From: an uncultured Pseudoflavonifractor sp.
GTDB lineage: Bacteria > Bacillota > Clostridia > Oscillospirales > Oscillospiraceae
DNA length: 64,000 bases
Assembly (NCBI GenBank): GCA_947651395.1
Contig: CANSYW010000008.1
Location: forward strand, 1-64,000
Direction of reading: 5' to 3'
The notes beneath the pieces are model-generated. The model had not been told where the DNA came from. It saw only the letters and a program-made list of their open reading frames with translations, and did no database searches. This document shows, in pieces, positions 42,314-49,524 of this stretch (the stretch's first letter is position 1; every line of letters begins with the position of its first letter). The translations under genes were made by a program, and so were the position numbers.

Positions 42314-43132
42314 ATGCTATTGGGTACCGGTAAATTCAGCGGCGTACTGTTGGCCACCGACTTTGACGACACCTACTTTCCCGAGTCTGGCGTCCTGCCG
42401 AGGGCCAATCTGGAAGCGGTGGAGTACTTCAAGGCCCAGGGGGGCCTGTTCACCATCTCCACCGGCCGGGCCCACCGCACCTTCTCCCCCTTTCTGTCCA
42501 TGGCCCCGGTGAATGTTCCGGTGATCCTCTCCAACGGCGCACAGCTCTATGACTTTGAAAAGGACGAGATGGTGCTGGAGACCACCCTTCCCACCACCAT
42601 CGCCGCCGACCTTGCCGCCCTTGTGGAGAGGCACCCCACGGTGAGCCTGGAGGCCTACCACGGGGAAGAGGTGTACATCTGGAACCCAAACAGGTGGACA
42701 CGGCACCACCTGAAAAAGGCCCGAACCGACGCTGTGGAGTGTCCCATCCTGGAGATGCCCCAGCCCTGGGGCAAAGCGATCCTGCACCAGGACAGGGAGC
42801 TGCTCCTCCCCGCCCAGGCGGATATCCTCCGCCTCTGGCCGGAGCGGTACGAGGCCATCTTCTCCAACGCCCACATGCTGGAGCTGACCGCCAAGGGAAG
42901 CACCAAGGGGGGCATGGTGCTGGAGCTGGCCCGGCGGCTGGGGGTGGAACGGGAGCACATCTACTGCGCCGGGGACAACCAGAACGACATCCCCATGCTT
43001 GCCGTCTCCGCCGTCCCCTTTGCCCCCGCCAACTGTGCCCAGGAGGTGAAGGACTGGGGCGCTAAGCTCCTGCCGGTCTGTGAAGAGGGGGCCATCGCCG
43101 CCCTCATCGGGGAGCTGGACAAGCGATATTGA
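42314..43132 (+). CDS. Cof-type HAD hydrolase
   Basis: A 272-residue HAD phosphatase. Motif I is ATDFDDTYFP; a Cof-type C2 cap follows; and motif IV is GDNQNDIPML. Family members dephosphorylate sugar phosphates or cofactors such as PLP and thiamin intermediates. It follows thiT by six bases and is co-transcribed under the TPP riboswitch. A role in thiamine phosphate salvage is therefore possible (inference). ATG at 42314 with GAGG only five bases upstream. Confidence 0.87.
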   Translation: MLLGTGKFSGVLLATDFDDTYFPESGVLPRANLEAVEYFKAQGGLFTISTGRAHRTFSPFLSMAPVNVPVILSNGAQLYDFEKDEMVLETTLPTTIAADLAALVERHPTVSLEAYHGEEVYIWNPNRWTRHHLKKARTDAVECPILEMPQPWGKAILHQDRELLLPAQADILRLWPERYEAIFSNAHMLELTAKGSTKGGMVLELARRLGVEREHIYCAGDNQNDIPMLAVSAVPFAPANCAQEVKDWGAKLLPVCEEGAIAALIGELDKRY

Positions 43133-43136
43133 ATCT

Positions 43137-43172
43137 GCCGGGCCTTCCACAGAGGAGGGCCCGGCCCTTTTT
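43137..43172 (+). terminator. Terminator of the thiT-HAD operon
   Basis: An 8-bp GC stem (43137-43144 with 43158-43165) followed by CCTTTTT. Confidence 0.8.
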
Positions 43173-43185
43173 CCCCACAAAATAT

Positions 43186-43214
43186 TTGCCAGGGAGGAAA
43201 ATTTTTGCTATACT
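43186..43214 (+). promoter_or_regulatory. Sigma-A promoter of aroK
   Basis: TTGCCA (43186-43191), 17 bases, TATACT (43209-43214), about 30 bases before the start codon. Confidence 0.72.
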
Positions 43215-43245
43215 GGAGCAAACAACGGGGCGGGGAGGGGAGACC

Positions 43246-43743
43246 ATGAACGTTAGCCTGATCGGAATGCCCGGCGCGGGGAAGTCCACCGTGGGCGTTC
43301 TGCTGGCCAAGCGGCTGGGGTATGATTTTCTGGATACCGACCTGCTCATCCAGCGGCAGGAGGGGGCCCTGCTCCAGACGGTGCTGGATCGGCTGGGCGC
43401 CGAGCGGTTTCTGGACACCGAGGCGGAGGTCATCGCCCGGCTGGACTGCCGCAATACCGTCATTGCCCCCGGCGGCTCCGCCGTGCTCCGGGAGCTGGGG
43501 GCCGGCAGCCTGAAACGGCTGGGGCCTGTGATCCTGCTGGATCTGCCCTGCCGCGCCCTGGAGCGCCGGCTGGGGAATCTGGCCACCCGGGGGGTGACCC
43601 TGGAGCCCGGGCAGACACTGGAGGATCTTTACGAATACCGCCGGCCCTACTACCAAAAGTACGCCGACTTTACCGTGAACGCCGACCAGCCCACCACGGA
43701 GCACACGGTGGAGCAGGTGCTGGCGGTCCTGGGGAAGTTGTAA
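43246..43743 (+). CDS. aroK: Shikimate kinase
   Basis: A 165-residue shikimate kinase with Walker A GMPGAGKST (about 7-15), FLDTDLLI for substrate binding, the GGSAV motif, and a lid Arg region (ATRGVTLE). It phosphorylates shikimate in the pathway to aromatic amino acids. The ATG at 43246 follows GGGGAGGGGAG. No other aro genes are nearby. Confidence 0.9.
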   Translation: MNVSLIGMPGAGKSTVGVLLAKRLGYDFLDTDLLIQRQEGALLQTVLDRLGAERFLDTEAEVIARLDCRNTVIAPGGSAVLRELGAGSLKRLGPVILLDLPCRALERRLGNLATRGVTLEPGQTLEDLYEYRRPYYQKYADFTVNADQPTTEHTVEQVLAVLGKL

Positions 43744-43766
43744 TTTTCTTCCAGATGTGGTATACT
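43738..43766 (+). promoter_or_regulatory. Promoter of the DEAD-box helicase gene
   Basis: TTGTAA (43738-43743, overlapping the aroK stop), 17 bases, TATACT (43761-43766). This predicts a 5' leader of about 200 nt. Confidence 0.65.
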
Positions 43767-43974
43767 GATAGCGTGTGCTCCACGGGGGCCGGCCCCACCG
43801 CCGCCTCCCCTAAAAAACGGTAGCTTCACGGCATGGCCGTGTATAGGCCCCTCAAGCGGAAGGAGGGGCCCGGCGGAGACGCCGCTATAGGGTTCCGCTC
43901 TCTCACCCTCCGGGACGCGCGATACGCGCGCCCCCGCTTTGCTGTGGGAGATATTTGACAAAAGGAACGTTTTT
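43767..43974 (+). promoter_or_regulatory. Structured 5' leader of the DEAD-box gene
   Basis: About 200 bases contain four clear stem-loops: CACGGC-atg-GCCGTG (43827-43841), GGCCCCTC/GAGGGGCC (about 43847-43871), CGGCG-gaga-CGCCG (43872-43885) and GCGCG-ata-CGCGC (43918-43930). No known riboswitch class is recognised. Long leaders are usual for cold-inducible helicase genes, where they control mRNA stability and autoregulation. Confidence 0.55.
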
Positions 43975-46068
43975 ATGACCTTTCAAGACCTGGGGCTCTG
44001 CCCCGAGATCCTCTCCGCCCTGCGGGACATGGACTATGAAAAGCCCTCTCCCATCCAGGCCAAGGCCATCCCCCCCGCCCTTCAGGGGCGGGACGTGCTG
44101 GGCTGCGCCCAGACGGGGACGGGAAAGACCTGCGCCTTTGCCACCCCCATCCTTCAGCAGCTCAGGCAGCGCCCCGTCAAAGGCCGGCCCATCCGCGCCC
44201 TGATCCTCACCCCCACCCGGGAGCTGGCCCTGCAGATCCAGGAGAGCTTTGAGCACTACGGGAAGAACCTGCCACTGCGCTCCGCCGTCATCTTCGGCGG
44301 GGTGGGCCAGCAGCCCCAGGTGGATAAGCTCAAGGCCGGAGTGGACATTCTGGTGGCCACCCCCGGCCGGTTGGAGGATCTGCACGGCCAGGGCTTCATC
44401 CATGTGGAAAACCTGGAGATCTTTGTGCTGGACGAGGCCGACCGGATGCTGGACATGGGCTTTATCCATGACGTGCGCAAGATCCTGAAATGGATCCCCC
44501 AGAAGAAGCAGACCCTGTTCTTCTCCGCTACCATGCCCCCCGAGGTACAGGGGCTGGTGGATCAGCTGCTCACTGACCCGGTGAAGGTGGCGGTGGATCC
44601 GGTGTCCTCCCCGGTGGAGGTCATCGACCAGCGGCTTTTCTACGTGGACCGGCCCAACAAGTCCAAGCTGCTGGCTATGCTCATCAAGCACCCCGACGTA
44701 AAAAACGCCCTCATTTTCACCCGCACCAAGCACGGGGCCAACAAGGTGGCGGGCGACCTGCAAAAGGCGGGGATCCCCTCGGCGGCCATCCACGGCAACA
44801 AGAGCCAGACCGCCCGGCAGCAGGCCCTCAGCGATTTCAAGGCGGGACGGGTCAAGGCTCTGGTGGCCACCGACATCGCCGCCCGGGGCATCGACATCGA
44901 GGAGCTCTCCCATGTGTTCAACTACAATCTGCCCGACGTGCCCGAGACCTATGTCCACCGGATCGGCCGCACCGGCCGGGCGGGCCACGGCGGCGCTGCC
45001 ATCTCCTTCTGCGAGTTCGGGGAGAAGGAGCTTCTGGCCCCCATCGAAAAGCTCTTAAAAAAGCCCATCCCCGTGGTGGAGGGACATCCCTTCCCCATGG
45101 AGAACTTTGAGGCCCCCAAGCGGGATAAGCACGGCAAGATCGTCAACGCCGACGACGCAGAGGCCCGCCAGGCCGCCCGGGAGAGGAAGGCGAAGCGTGA
45201 GCATAGCTGCGCCCCGGCGGATGGACTGGAGCGAGGGCGAGCGACGCCCCCAAAGGGGGCAAAGACCAGCCCGAGTCGTAGGGAAGCCGCCGGGAAAAGC
45301 GCAGCCAATGCGAGCGTGACACCGCCACGTTCTCAGCAGTCCCAGCCCACCCAGCCCCCGCAGGGGGGACGCGGCATCCCTAAGGCGGCGGAGCCGCCAA
45401 GGGCTGCCCAGCCCCCGCAAGGAGGACGCGGCATCCCTAAGGCGGCAGAGCCGCCAAGGGCTGCCCAGATCCCCGCGGCCGGGAAGCGGAAGGCCTCGGG
45501 CTACAAGCCCAGCAAGACCCTGGACGAGGCCCTCACCGCCGTAGCGCCCAAGGGCCTTGGGGAGGATCCCGACAAGGCCGCCGCCTTTGCCGCCTGGATG
45601 GCGGAGGAGCAGGCCATTCAGGCCAAATATTACCGGGACGCCCTGGCGGGGGATGAGGTGATGGACGCCACCGCCCGCCTGCTGGCCCCCAAGGGCAAGA
45701 GCGCCGGACGGGAGGGCCCGGCCCCCGGGGGAGAGCGGTCCCGCCGCCGGGGCGAGGCTCCCCGGAGCGAGACCCCCGCCAGGGAAAAGGACAAGCCCCG
45801 GGGAAAGAAAAAGGCCCCTGAGGCGGCGGAGCCCAAGTCCGCCGGTCAGCGGAAGGGGCCCGGCCGGGGAAAGGGCAAGCCGCCTGCCGCCCCCCAGGAA
45901 GGCCCGGCGCCCCGCCAGGAGAAGGGGAAAAAGGATCGGCCCCAGCGCCGGGGCGGCCGTGGCCGCGGCCCCATGGAGGTGACCCTCCGCCTGGGCAGTC
46001 AGAAGGACTCCACCGAGCAGCAGGGCAGCCTGATGCGTCCCTACTACTTCAATCCCGACGAGGACTGA
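43975..46068 (+). CDS. DEAD-box RNA helicase with long disordered tail
   Basis: A 697-residue ATP-dependent RNA helicase. The core (about 1-370) has the Q motif, [39 protein letters not shown] and [10 protein letters not shown]. Residues 400-690 are a Pro/Ala/Gly/Lys/Arg-rich tail, probably RNA-binding, ending in an RGG-like RRGGRGRGP. The tail contains a repeat element in frame (45194-45322) and two 19-residue repeats. The start at 43975 has AAAGGAA upstream. CshA/RhlE-like in type; likely in cold adaptation or ribosome assembly. Confidence 0.93.
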   Translation: MTFQDLGLCPEILSALRDMDYEKPSPIQAKAIPPALQGRDVLGCAQTGTGKTCAFATPILQQLRQRPVKGRPIRALILTPTRELALQIQESFEHYGKNLPLRSAVIFGGVGQQPQVDKLKAGVDILVATPGRLEDLHGQGFIHVENLEIFVLDEADRMLDMGFIHDVRKILKWIPQKKQTLFFSATMPPEVQGLVDQLLTDPVKVAVDPVSSPVEVIDQRLFYVDRPNKSKLLAMLIKHPDVKNALIFTRTKHGANKVAGDLQKAGIPSAAIHGNKSQTARQQALSDFKAGRVKALVATDIAARGIDIEELSHVFNYNLPDVPETYVHRIGRTGRAGHGGAAISFCEFGEKELLAPIEKLLKKPIPVVEGHPFPMENFEAPKRDKHGKIVNADDAEARQAARERKAKREHSCAPADGLERGRATPPKGAKTSPSRREAAGKSAANASVTPPRSQQSQPTQPPQGGRGIPKAAEPPRAAQPPQGGRGIPKAAEPPRAAQIPAAGKRKASGYKPSKTLDEALTAVAPKGLGEDPDKAAAFAAWMAEEQAIQAKYYRDALAGDEVMDATARLLAPKGKSAGREGPAPGGERSRRRGEAPRSETPAREKDKPRGKKKAPEAAEPKSAGQRKGPGRGKGKPPAAPQEGPAPRQEKGKKDRPQRRGGRGRGPMEVTLRLGSQKDSTEQQGSLMRPYYFNPDED
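45194..45322 (+). repeat. In-frame copy of the hairpin repeat in helicase tail
   Basis: This 129-bp segment matches the type A repeats, including GGACTGGAGCGA, GGCGAGCGA, GACCAGCC, GAGTCG, AGGGAA and the GAGCGTGACA end. It lies in the same orientation relative to its gene as the intergenic copies. Nested arms are intact: GCTGCGC/GCGCAGC (45206-45212 with 45299-45305), CCGGCGG/CCGCCGG and GCCCCC-aaa-GGGGGC at the tip (45246-45260). It has no stop codon in the helicase frame and adds about 43 residues. Confidence 0.8.
45352..45465 (+). repeat. Two 57-bp tandem repeats in helicase tail
   Basis: Units 45352-45408 and 45409-45465 differ at three bases and encode the same 19 residues ([19 protein letters not shown]) twice. 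Each holds a GGCGG/CCGCC stem. A third partial unit follows. Confidence 0.9.
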
Positions 46069-46070
46069 AT

Positions 46071-46114
46071 AAAAAAGTCTGCCGCGAGATGATCCCGCGG
46101 CAGACTCTTTTTTT
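46071..46114. terminator. Bidirectional terminator
   Basis: An 11-bp stem (46076-46086 with 46096-46106) with A and T tracts on either side serves the convergent helicase and degV-like genes. Confidence 0.92.
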
Positions 46115-46117
46115 GCT

Positions 46118-46957
46118 TTATTCCTTGGTGAAGTAGGCGATGCCCGTGGCCCCCGGGCCGGCGTGGGTACCCACCACGCTGCCGATCTCGCCCTCCCGGA
46201 TCTGAACACTGGGGAGGAGGGGCAGGAAGAAGGCCTCGCACTCGGCCATCAGCTCCGGGGCGTCGGTGTGGGCAAAGGCCACGGGGAGGGAGAGATCCAC
46301 AGGCTCCTCCTCCAGCTTTCTGGCCATCCACTGGTAGCCGCCCTTGCGGCCCCGGGACTTGCCGGCGGCCTCCACCACGCCGTCACGGACGTTGAGGATG
46401 GGGGTCACCCCCAGCACGCCGCCCACCATGGCGGTGGCGGCGGAGATGCGTCCGCCCATTTTCAGGTATTTCAGCGTCTCCACCACGGCGTAGAGCCGCA
46501 GACGGGGAATGAGCTCACCCAGTCCGGCCACGATCCCCTGGACGTCCTTTCCCTCATCCCGGAGCCTGGCGGCCATCTCCACCAGAAGGCCCAGGCCAAA
46601 GGTGACGGTGGTGGAGTCCACGATGTGGATCCGTTCCTCGCCCAGGATCTGCCGGGCGATCATGGCGGACTGGAAGGTGCCGGAGAGCTGGGAGGAGAGG
46701 AAAACGCCCACGATCTCGTCTCCCTGCTCCAAACAGGGGCGGAACCGCTCCACAAACTCGTCGGGATTTACCTGGGCGGTGTGGGGCAGCTCCTGGGCCG
46801 CCCGGAGCCGGGCGTAGAAGTCGGCGTTGGTCAGGTCTATCCCGTCCCGGAAGCTCTCGTCGCCGAAATGTACGCTGAGGGGGATCACCTCCACGTTCAG
46901 CTCCTTCTGGCGCTGGGGGGAGAGCTCGCAGGTGCTGTCGCTGAAAATGCGGATCAT
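46118..46957 (-). CDS. DegV-family fatty-acid-binding protein (FakB-like)
   Basis: A 279-residue DegV protein. The first domain has IFSDSTCELS, the second begins HIVDSTTVTFGLGLL, and an RISAATAMVGGVLGVTPIL segment forms the lipid cavity. The family binds a fatty acid and presents it to kinase FakA for phosphorylation. No fakA is in the window. Its ATG overlaps the stop of the FabT-like regulator gene (ATGA), which supports a role in exogenous fatty-acid use. Confidence 0.9.
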   Translation of the reverse strand: MIRIFSDSTCELSPQRQKELNVEVIPLSVHFGDESFRDGIDLTNADFYARLRAAQELPHTAQVNPDEFVERFRPCLEQGDEIVGVFLSSQLSGTFQSAMIARQILGEERIHIVDSTTVTFGLGLLVEMAARLRDEGKDVQGIVAGLGELIPRLRLYAVVETLKYLKMGGRISAATAMVGGVLGVTPILNVRDGVVEAAGKSRGRKGGYQWMARKLEEEPVDLSLPVAFAHTDAPELMAECEAFFLPLLPSVQIREGEIGSVVGTHAGPGATGIAYFTKE

Positions 46958-47424
46958 AAAATCGTCTCCTTTTTGGAATAGTTGGCACGGAAAAAGGCGG
47001 TGAGGCCCCGCAGGGCGGTCACCAGGGTCTGGGCCTGGTCGTCGCTGAGCTGGGCCAGGGCTCCGTCCACCATCTCCCGGTGGAACCGGGCGTGGGCGGC
47101 GTTGGCCCGGCGGGCCTTCTCGGTGGGGAAGATGCGCACCGCCCGCCGGTCGCTCTCGTCCCGGTGGCGCTCCAGGTAGCCCTTCTTCTCCAGCAGTCCT
47201 ACGGCGGTGGTCAGGGTCCCGGCAGTCACCCGCTGGGCGGCGGCAATGGCGGTGGAGCGGTTGTCCCGGCGCTCGTCCACGGCCCGGCAGACCTCCTCAA
47301 TGAGGTGGAGCTCCCGGAGGGACAGGTCGTCAAACTGGCCGGACAGACAGTCCTCCTCGATCTTCAGGATCTCGTCGAAGACCTCTACCAGAAAGCGGTT
47401 GCAGGTCTCCCTTCTGTTTTCCAT
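46954..47424 (-). CDS. MarR-family regulator, FabT-like
   Basis: A 156-residue winged-helix MarR protein. The HTH is about residues 55-85 (IAAAQRVTAGTLTTAVGLLE) and the wing has RDESDRRAVRIFPTEKA. FabT of streptococci controls fatty-acid synthesis genes and binds TTTGA-N3-TCAAA sites. Such sites surround this gene's promoter, and the gene is coupled to a DegV/FakB-like gene, so FabT-like function is likely (inference). ATG with GGAGGG upstream. Confidence 0.8.
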   Translation of the reverse strand: MENRRETCNRFLVEVFDEILKIEEDCLSGQFDDLSLRELHLIEEVCRAVDERRDNRSTAIAAAQRVTAGTLTTAVGLLEKKGYLERHRDESDRRAVRIFPTEKARRANAAHARFHREMVDGALAQLSDDQAQTLVTALRGLTAFFRANYSKKETIL

Positions 47425-47441
47425 TGGGATCCCTCCATTCT

Positions 47442-47509
47442 TTTGAAGATCAAATTATTTGGACATCAAAACAGTTAGGAGTATACACGGAATTACTTTG
47501 ATTGTCAAG
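47442..47509 (-). promoter_or_regulatory. Three FabT-like operator palindromes
   Basis: TTTGA-AGA-TCAAA (47442-47454) is a perfect palindrome; TTTGG-ACA-TCAAA (47458-47470) and TTTGA-TTG-TCAAG (47497-47509) each have one mismatch. The third overlaps the -35, the other two lie at and after the predicted transcription start. They match the FabT consensus spacing. Confidence 0.7.
47480..47508 (-). promoter_or_regulatory. Sigma-A promoter of the FabT-like/degV operon
   Basis: On the minus strand TTGACA (47508-47503), 17 bases, TATACT (47485-47480): almost full consensus. Confidence 0.82.
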
Positions 47510-47556
47510 ATAAATTTTGCGATTCCCTCCGGCGGGGGCCACGGCGGGCCAAGGGC

Positions 47557-47588
47557 AGAAAAAAGCCTCCCCCTTTCGGGGGAGGCCA
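47557..47588 (-). terminator. Terminator of aspS
   Basis: A 9-bp stem GCCTCCCCC/GGGGGAGGC (47565-47573 with 47578-47586), with the U-tract on the minus strand. It lies beyond the duplicated aspS end. Confidence 0.85.
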
Positions 47589-47606
47589 GAGCCCGTGAGG
47601 GCTTTC

Positions 47607-47680
47607 TTATTCCTCTTGGTGGGTGGTGATCGTGGCTGAAGACCGCTTTTGCGGCCCCCTGATGGCGGATGATGTCCGCC
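47607..47680 (-). repeat. Degenerate duplicate of the aspS 3' end
   Basis: Bases 47607-47634 resemble 47681-47708, the end of aspS with its TAA, at about 23 of 28 positions. The stretch between holds two small stems: GGCGGA/TCCGCC (47664-47680) and CCGC-tttt-GCGG (47643-47654). The layout parallels the duplicated rnhA end at 36513-36736. Confidence 0.65.
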
Positions 47681-49471
47681 TTATTCTTCCTCGTGGGCGG
47701 TGACCGCGATATGCAGCTCGTCCAGCTGTGCCTGGGTCACCTCGCTGGGGGCGGACATCATCAGATCCTGGGCATTCTTGTTCATGGGGAAGGGGATGAT
47801 CTCCCGGATGGAGTCCTCGCCGGCCAACAGCATCACCATCCGGTCCACCCCGGGGGCGATACCGGCGTGGGGGGGCGCGCCGTAGGTAAAGGCGTTATAC
47901 ATGGCGGGGAACTTGCTCTTCACGTCCTCCTCGCCCAGACCCACCAGGCGGAAGGCCTCCACCATGATCTCCGGGTCGTGGTTGCGCACGGCGCCGGAGG
48001 AGAGCTCCACGCCGTTGCACACCAGGTCGTACTGGTCGGCGGTGATGGCCAGGGGGTCGAGGGCCCCCTTAGCGGCCTTGTCCAGCACCTCCAGGCCGCC
48101 CGAGGGCATGGAGAAGGGATTGTGGCAGAACTCCAGCGCGCCGGACTCCTCCCCGATCTCGTACATGGGGAAGTCCACGATCCAGCAAAACTCATAGCGC
48201 TCTTTGTTAAAGTGGTTGGGGCAGAAGGCGCCCAGCATCTTCACAAGGACGCCGGCGGTCTTCTGGGCGGCGCCCTTAGGCCCGGCGGAGAGGCCCACGA
48301 AGGTGTTGGGCTTCAGGCCCAGGGTCTTGACCACCTCGTCCTTCTTCTCCTGAACGAACTTGGAGATGCCGCCCACCAGCTCGCCGCTTTCGTCCATGCG
48401 GAACCAGTAGGCCTTGCTGCCCGCCTGCACCTCCACGTCGGCGCACAGCTTGTCGATCTGCTTCCGGGTGCCCTCGAAGTCGGAGACCACCACCGCCTTG
48501 ACGGTGTTGCCGGCAAAGGGCTCGAAGCCGCACTCAGCGAGCAGCCCGGTGGCGTCGGCGACGGTGAGGTCGATGCGCAGGTCGGGCTTGTCGGAGCCGT
48601 ACTTCTCCATAGCCTCCAGATAGGGGATGCGCAGGAAGGGGGCGGGGGAGGCGGTATCGTACTTGCCGTACTTGGCAAAGATGGGGGGCAGCACGTCCTC
48701 CAGCACGGCGAACACGTCCTCCTGGCTGGCAAAGGCCATCTCCATGTCCAGCTGGTAGAACTCGCCGGGGGAGCGGTCTCCCCGGGCGTCCTCGTCCCGG
48801 AAGCAGGGGGCGATCTGGAAGTACTTGTCAAAGCCGGAGGCCATGAGCAGCTGCTTGAACTGCTGGGGGGCCTGGGGCAGGGCGTAGAACTTGCCGGGGT
48901 GCTTCCGGGAGGGCACCAGATAGTCTCTTGCTCCCTCGGGGGAGGAGGCGGTGAGGATGGGGGTGGTGATCTCCATGAATCCGTGGTCGATCATGGACGC
49001 GCGCAGGGCGGCAATGACCTGGGAGCGGAGGATGATGTTCCCCTTCACCTCGGGATTGCGCAGATCCAGATAGCGGTACTTGAGCCGGGCGGTCTCGTCG
49101 GCCTCCCGGCTGCGGCTGACCTGGAAGGGCAGCTCATTGTGGCGGCACTTGCCCAGCACGGTGAGGGCGGAGGGCACCACCTCAATGTCGCCGGTGGGCA
49201 GCTTGGGATTTTTGCTGTCCCGCTCCCGGACAAGGCCGGTGACCTGGACGGTGGACTCCTTGTTGAGGGCCTTGAAGGCCTTCACCATGTCCTCGGTCTC
49301 GCACACCACCTGAGTGACGCCGTAGAAGTCCCGGAGCACGGCGAAGCCCAGGCCCGCGCCCACCTCCCGGAAGTTCTCCAGAAAGCCGGACAGGGTGACG
49401 GTCTCACCGGCGTTGTCCAGCCGCAGGGCCCCGCAGTTGTGAGAGCGGTAGGCTGTCTTGCACTGATCCAT
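47681..49471 (-). CDS. aspS: Aspartyl-tRNA synthetase
   Basis: A 596-residue bacterial-type AspRS. It has an N-terminal OB anticodon-binding domain (about 15-105), a class II core with the motif 2 FRDEDARGDRSPGEFYQLD region, and the GAD insertion (about 285-415). Motif 3 is APGVDRMVMLL. It charges tRNA-Asp and, if the gatCAB route exists, possibly tRNA-Asn. Full length. The leader shows no T-box. Confidence 0.98.
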   Translation of the reverse strand: MDQCKTAYRSHNCGALRLDNAGETVTLSGFLENFREVGAGLGFAVLRDFYGVTQVVCETEDMVKAFKALNKESTVQVTGLVRERDSKNPKLPTGDIEVVPSALTVLGKCRHNELPFQVSRSREADETARLKYRYLDLRNPEVKGNIILRSQVIAALRASMIDHGFMEITTPILTASSPEGARDYLVPSRKHPGKFYALPQAPQQFKQLLMASGFDKYFQIAPCFRDEDARGDRSPGEFYQLDMEMAFASQEDVFAVLEDVLPPIFAKYGKYDTASPAPFLRIPYLEAMEKYGSDKPDLRIDLTVADATGLLAECGFEPFAGNTVKAVVVSDFEGTRKQIDKLCADVEVQAGSKAYWFRMDESGELVGGISKFVQEKKDEVVKTLGLKPNTFVGLSAGPKGAAQKTAGVLVKMLGAFCPNHFNKERYEFCWIVDFPMYEIGEESGALEFCHNPFSMPSGGLEVLDKAAKGALDPLAITADQYDLVCNGVELSSGAVRNHDPEIMVEAFRLVGLGEEDVKSKFPAMYNAFTYGAPPHAGIAPGVDRMVMLLAGEDSIREIIPFPMNKNAQDLMMSAPSEVTQAQLDELHIAVTAHEEE

Positions 49472-49524
49472 TCAAATCATCTCCAAAATGTATTTTTTCT
49501 TTTATTTATAACGAAATGTATGAT

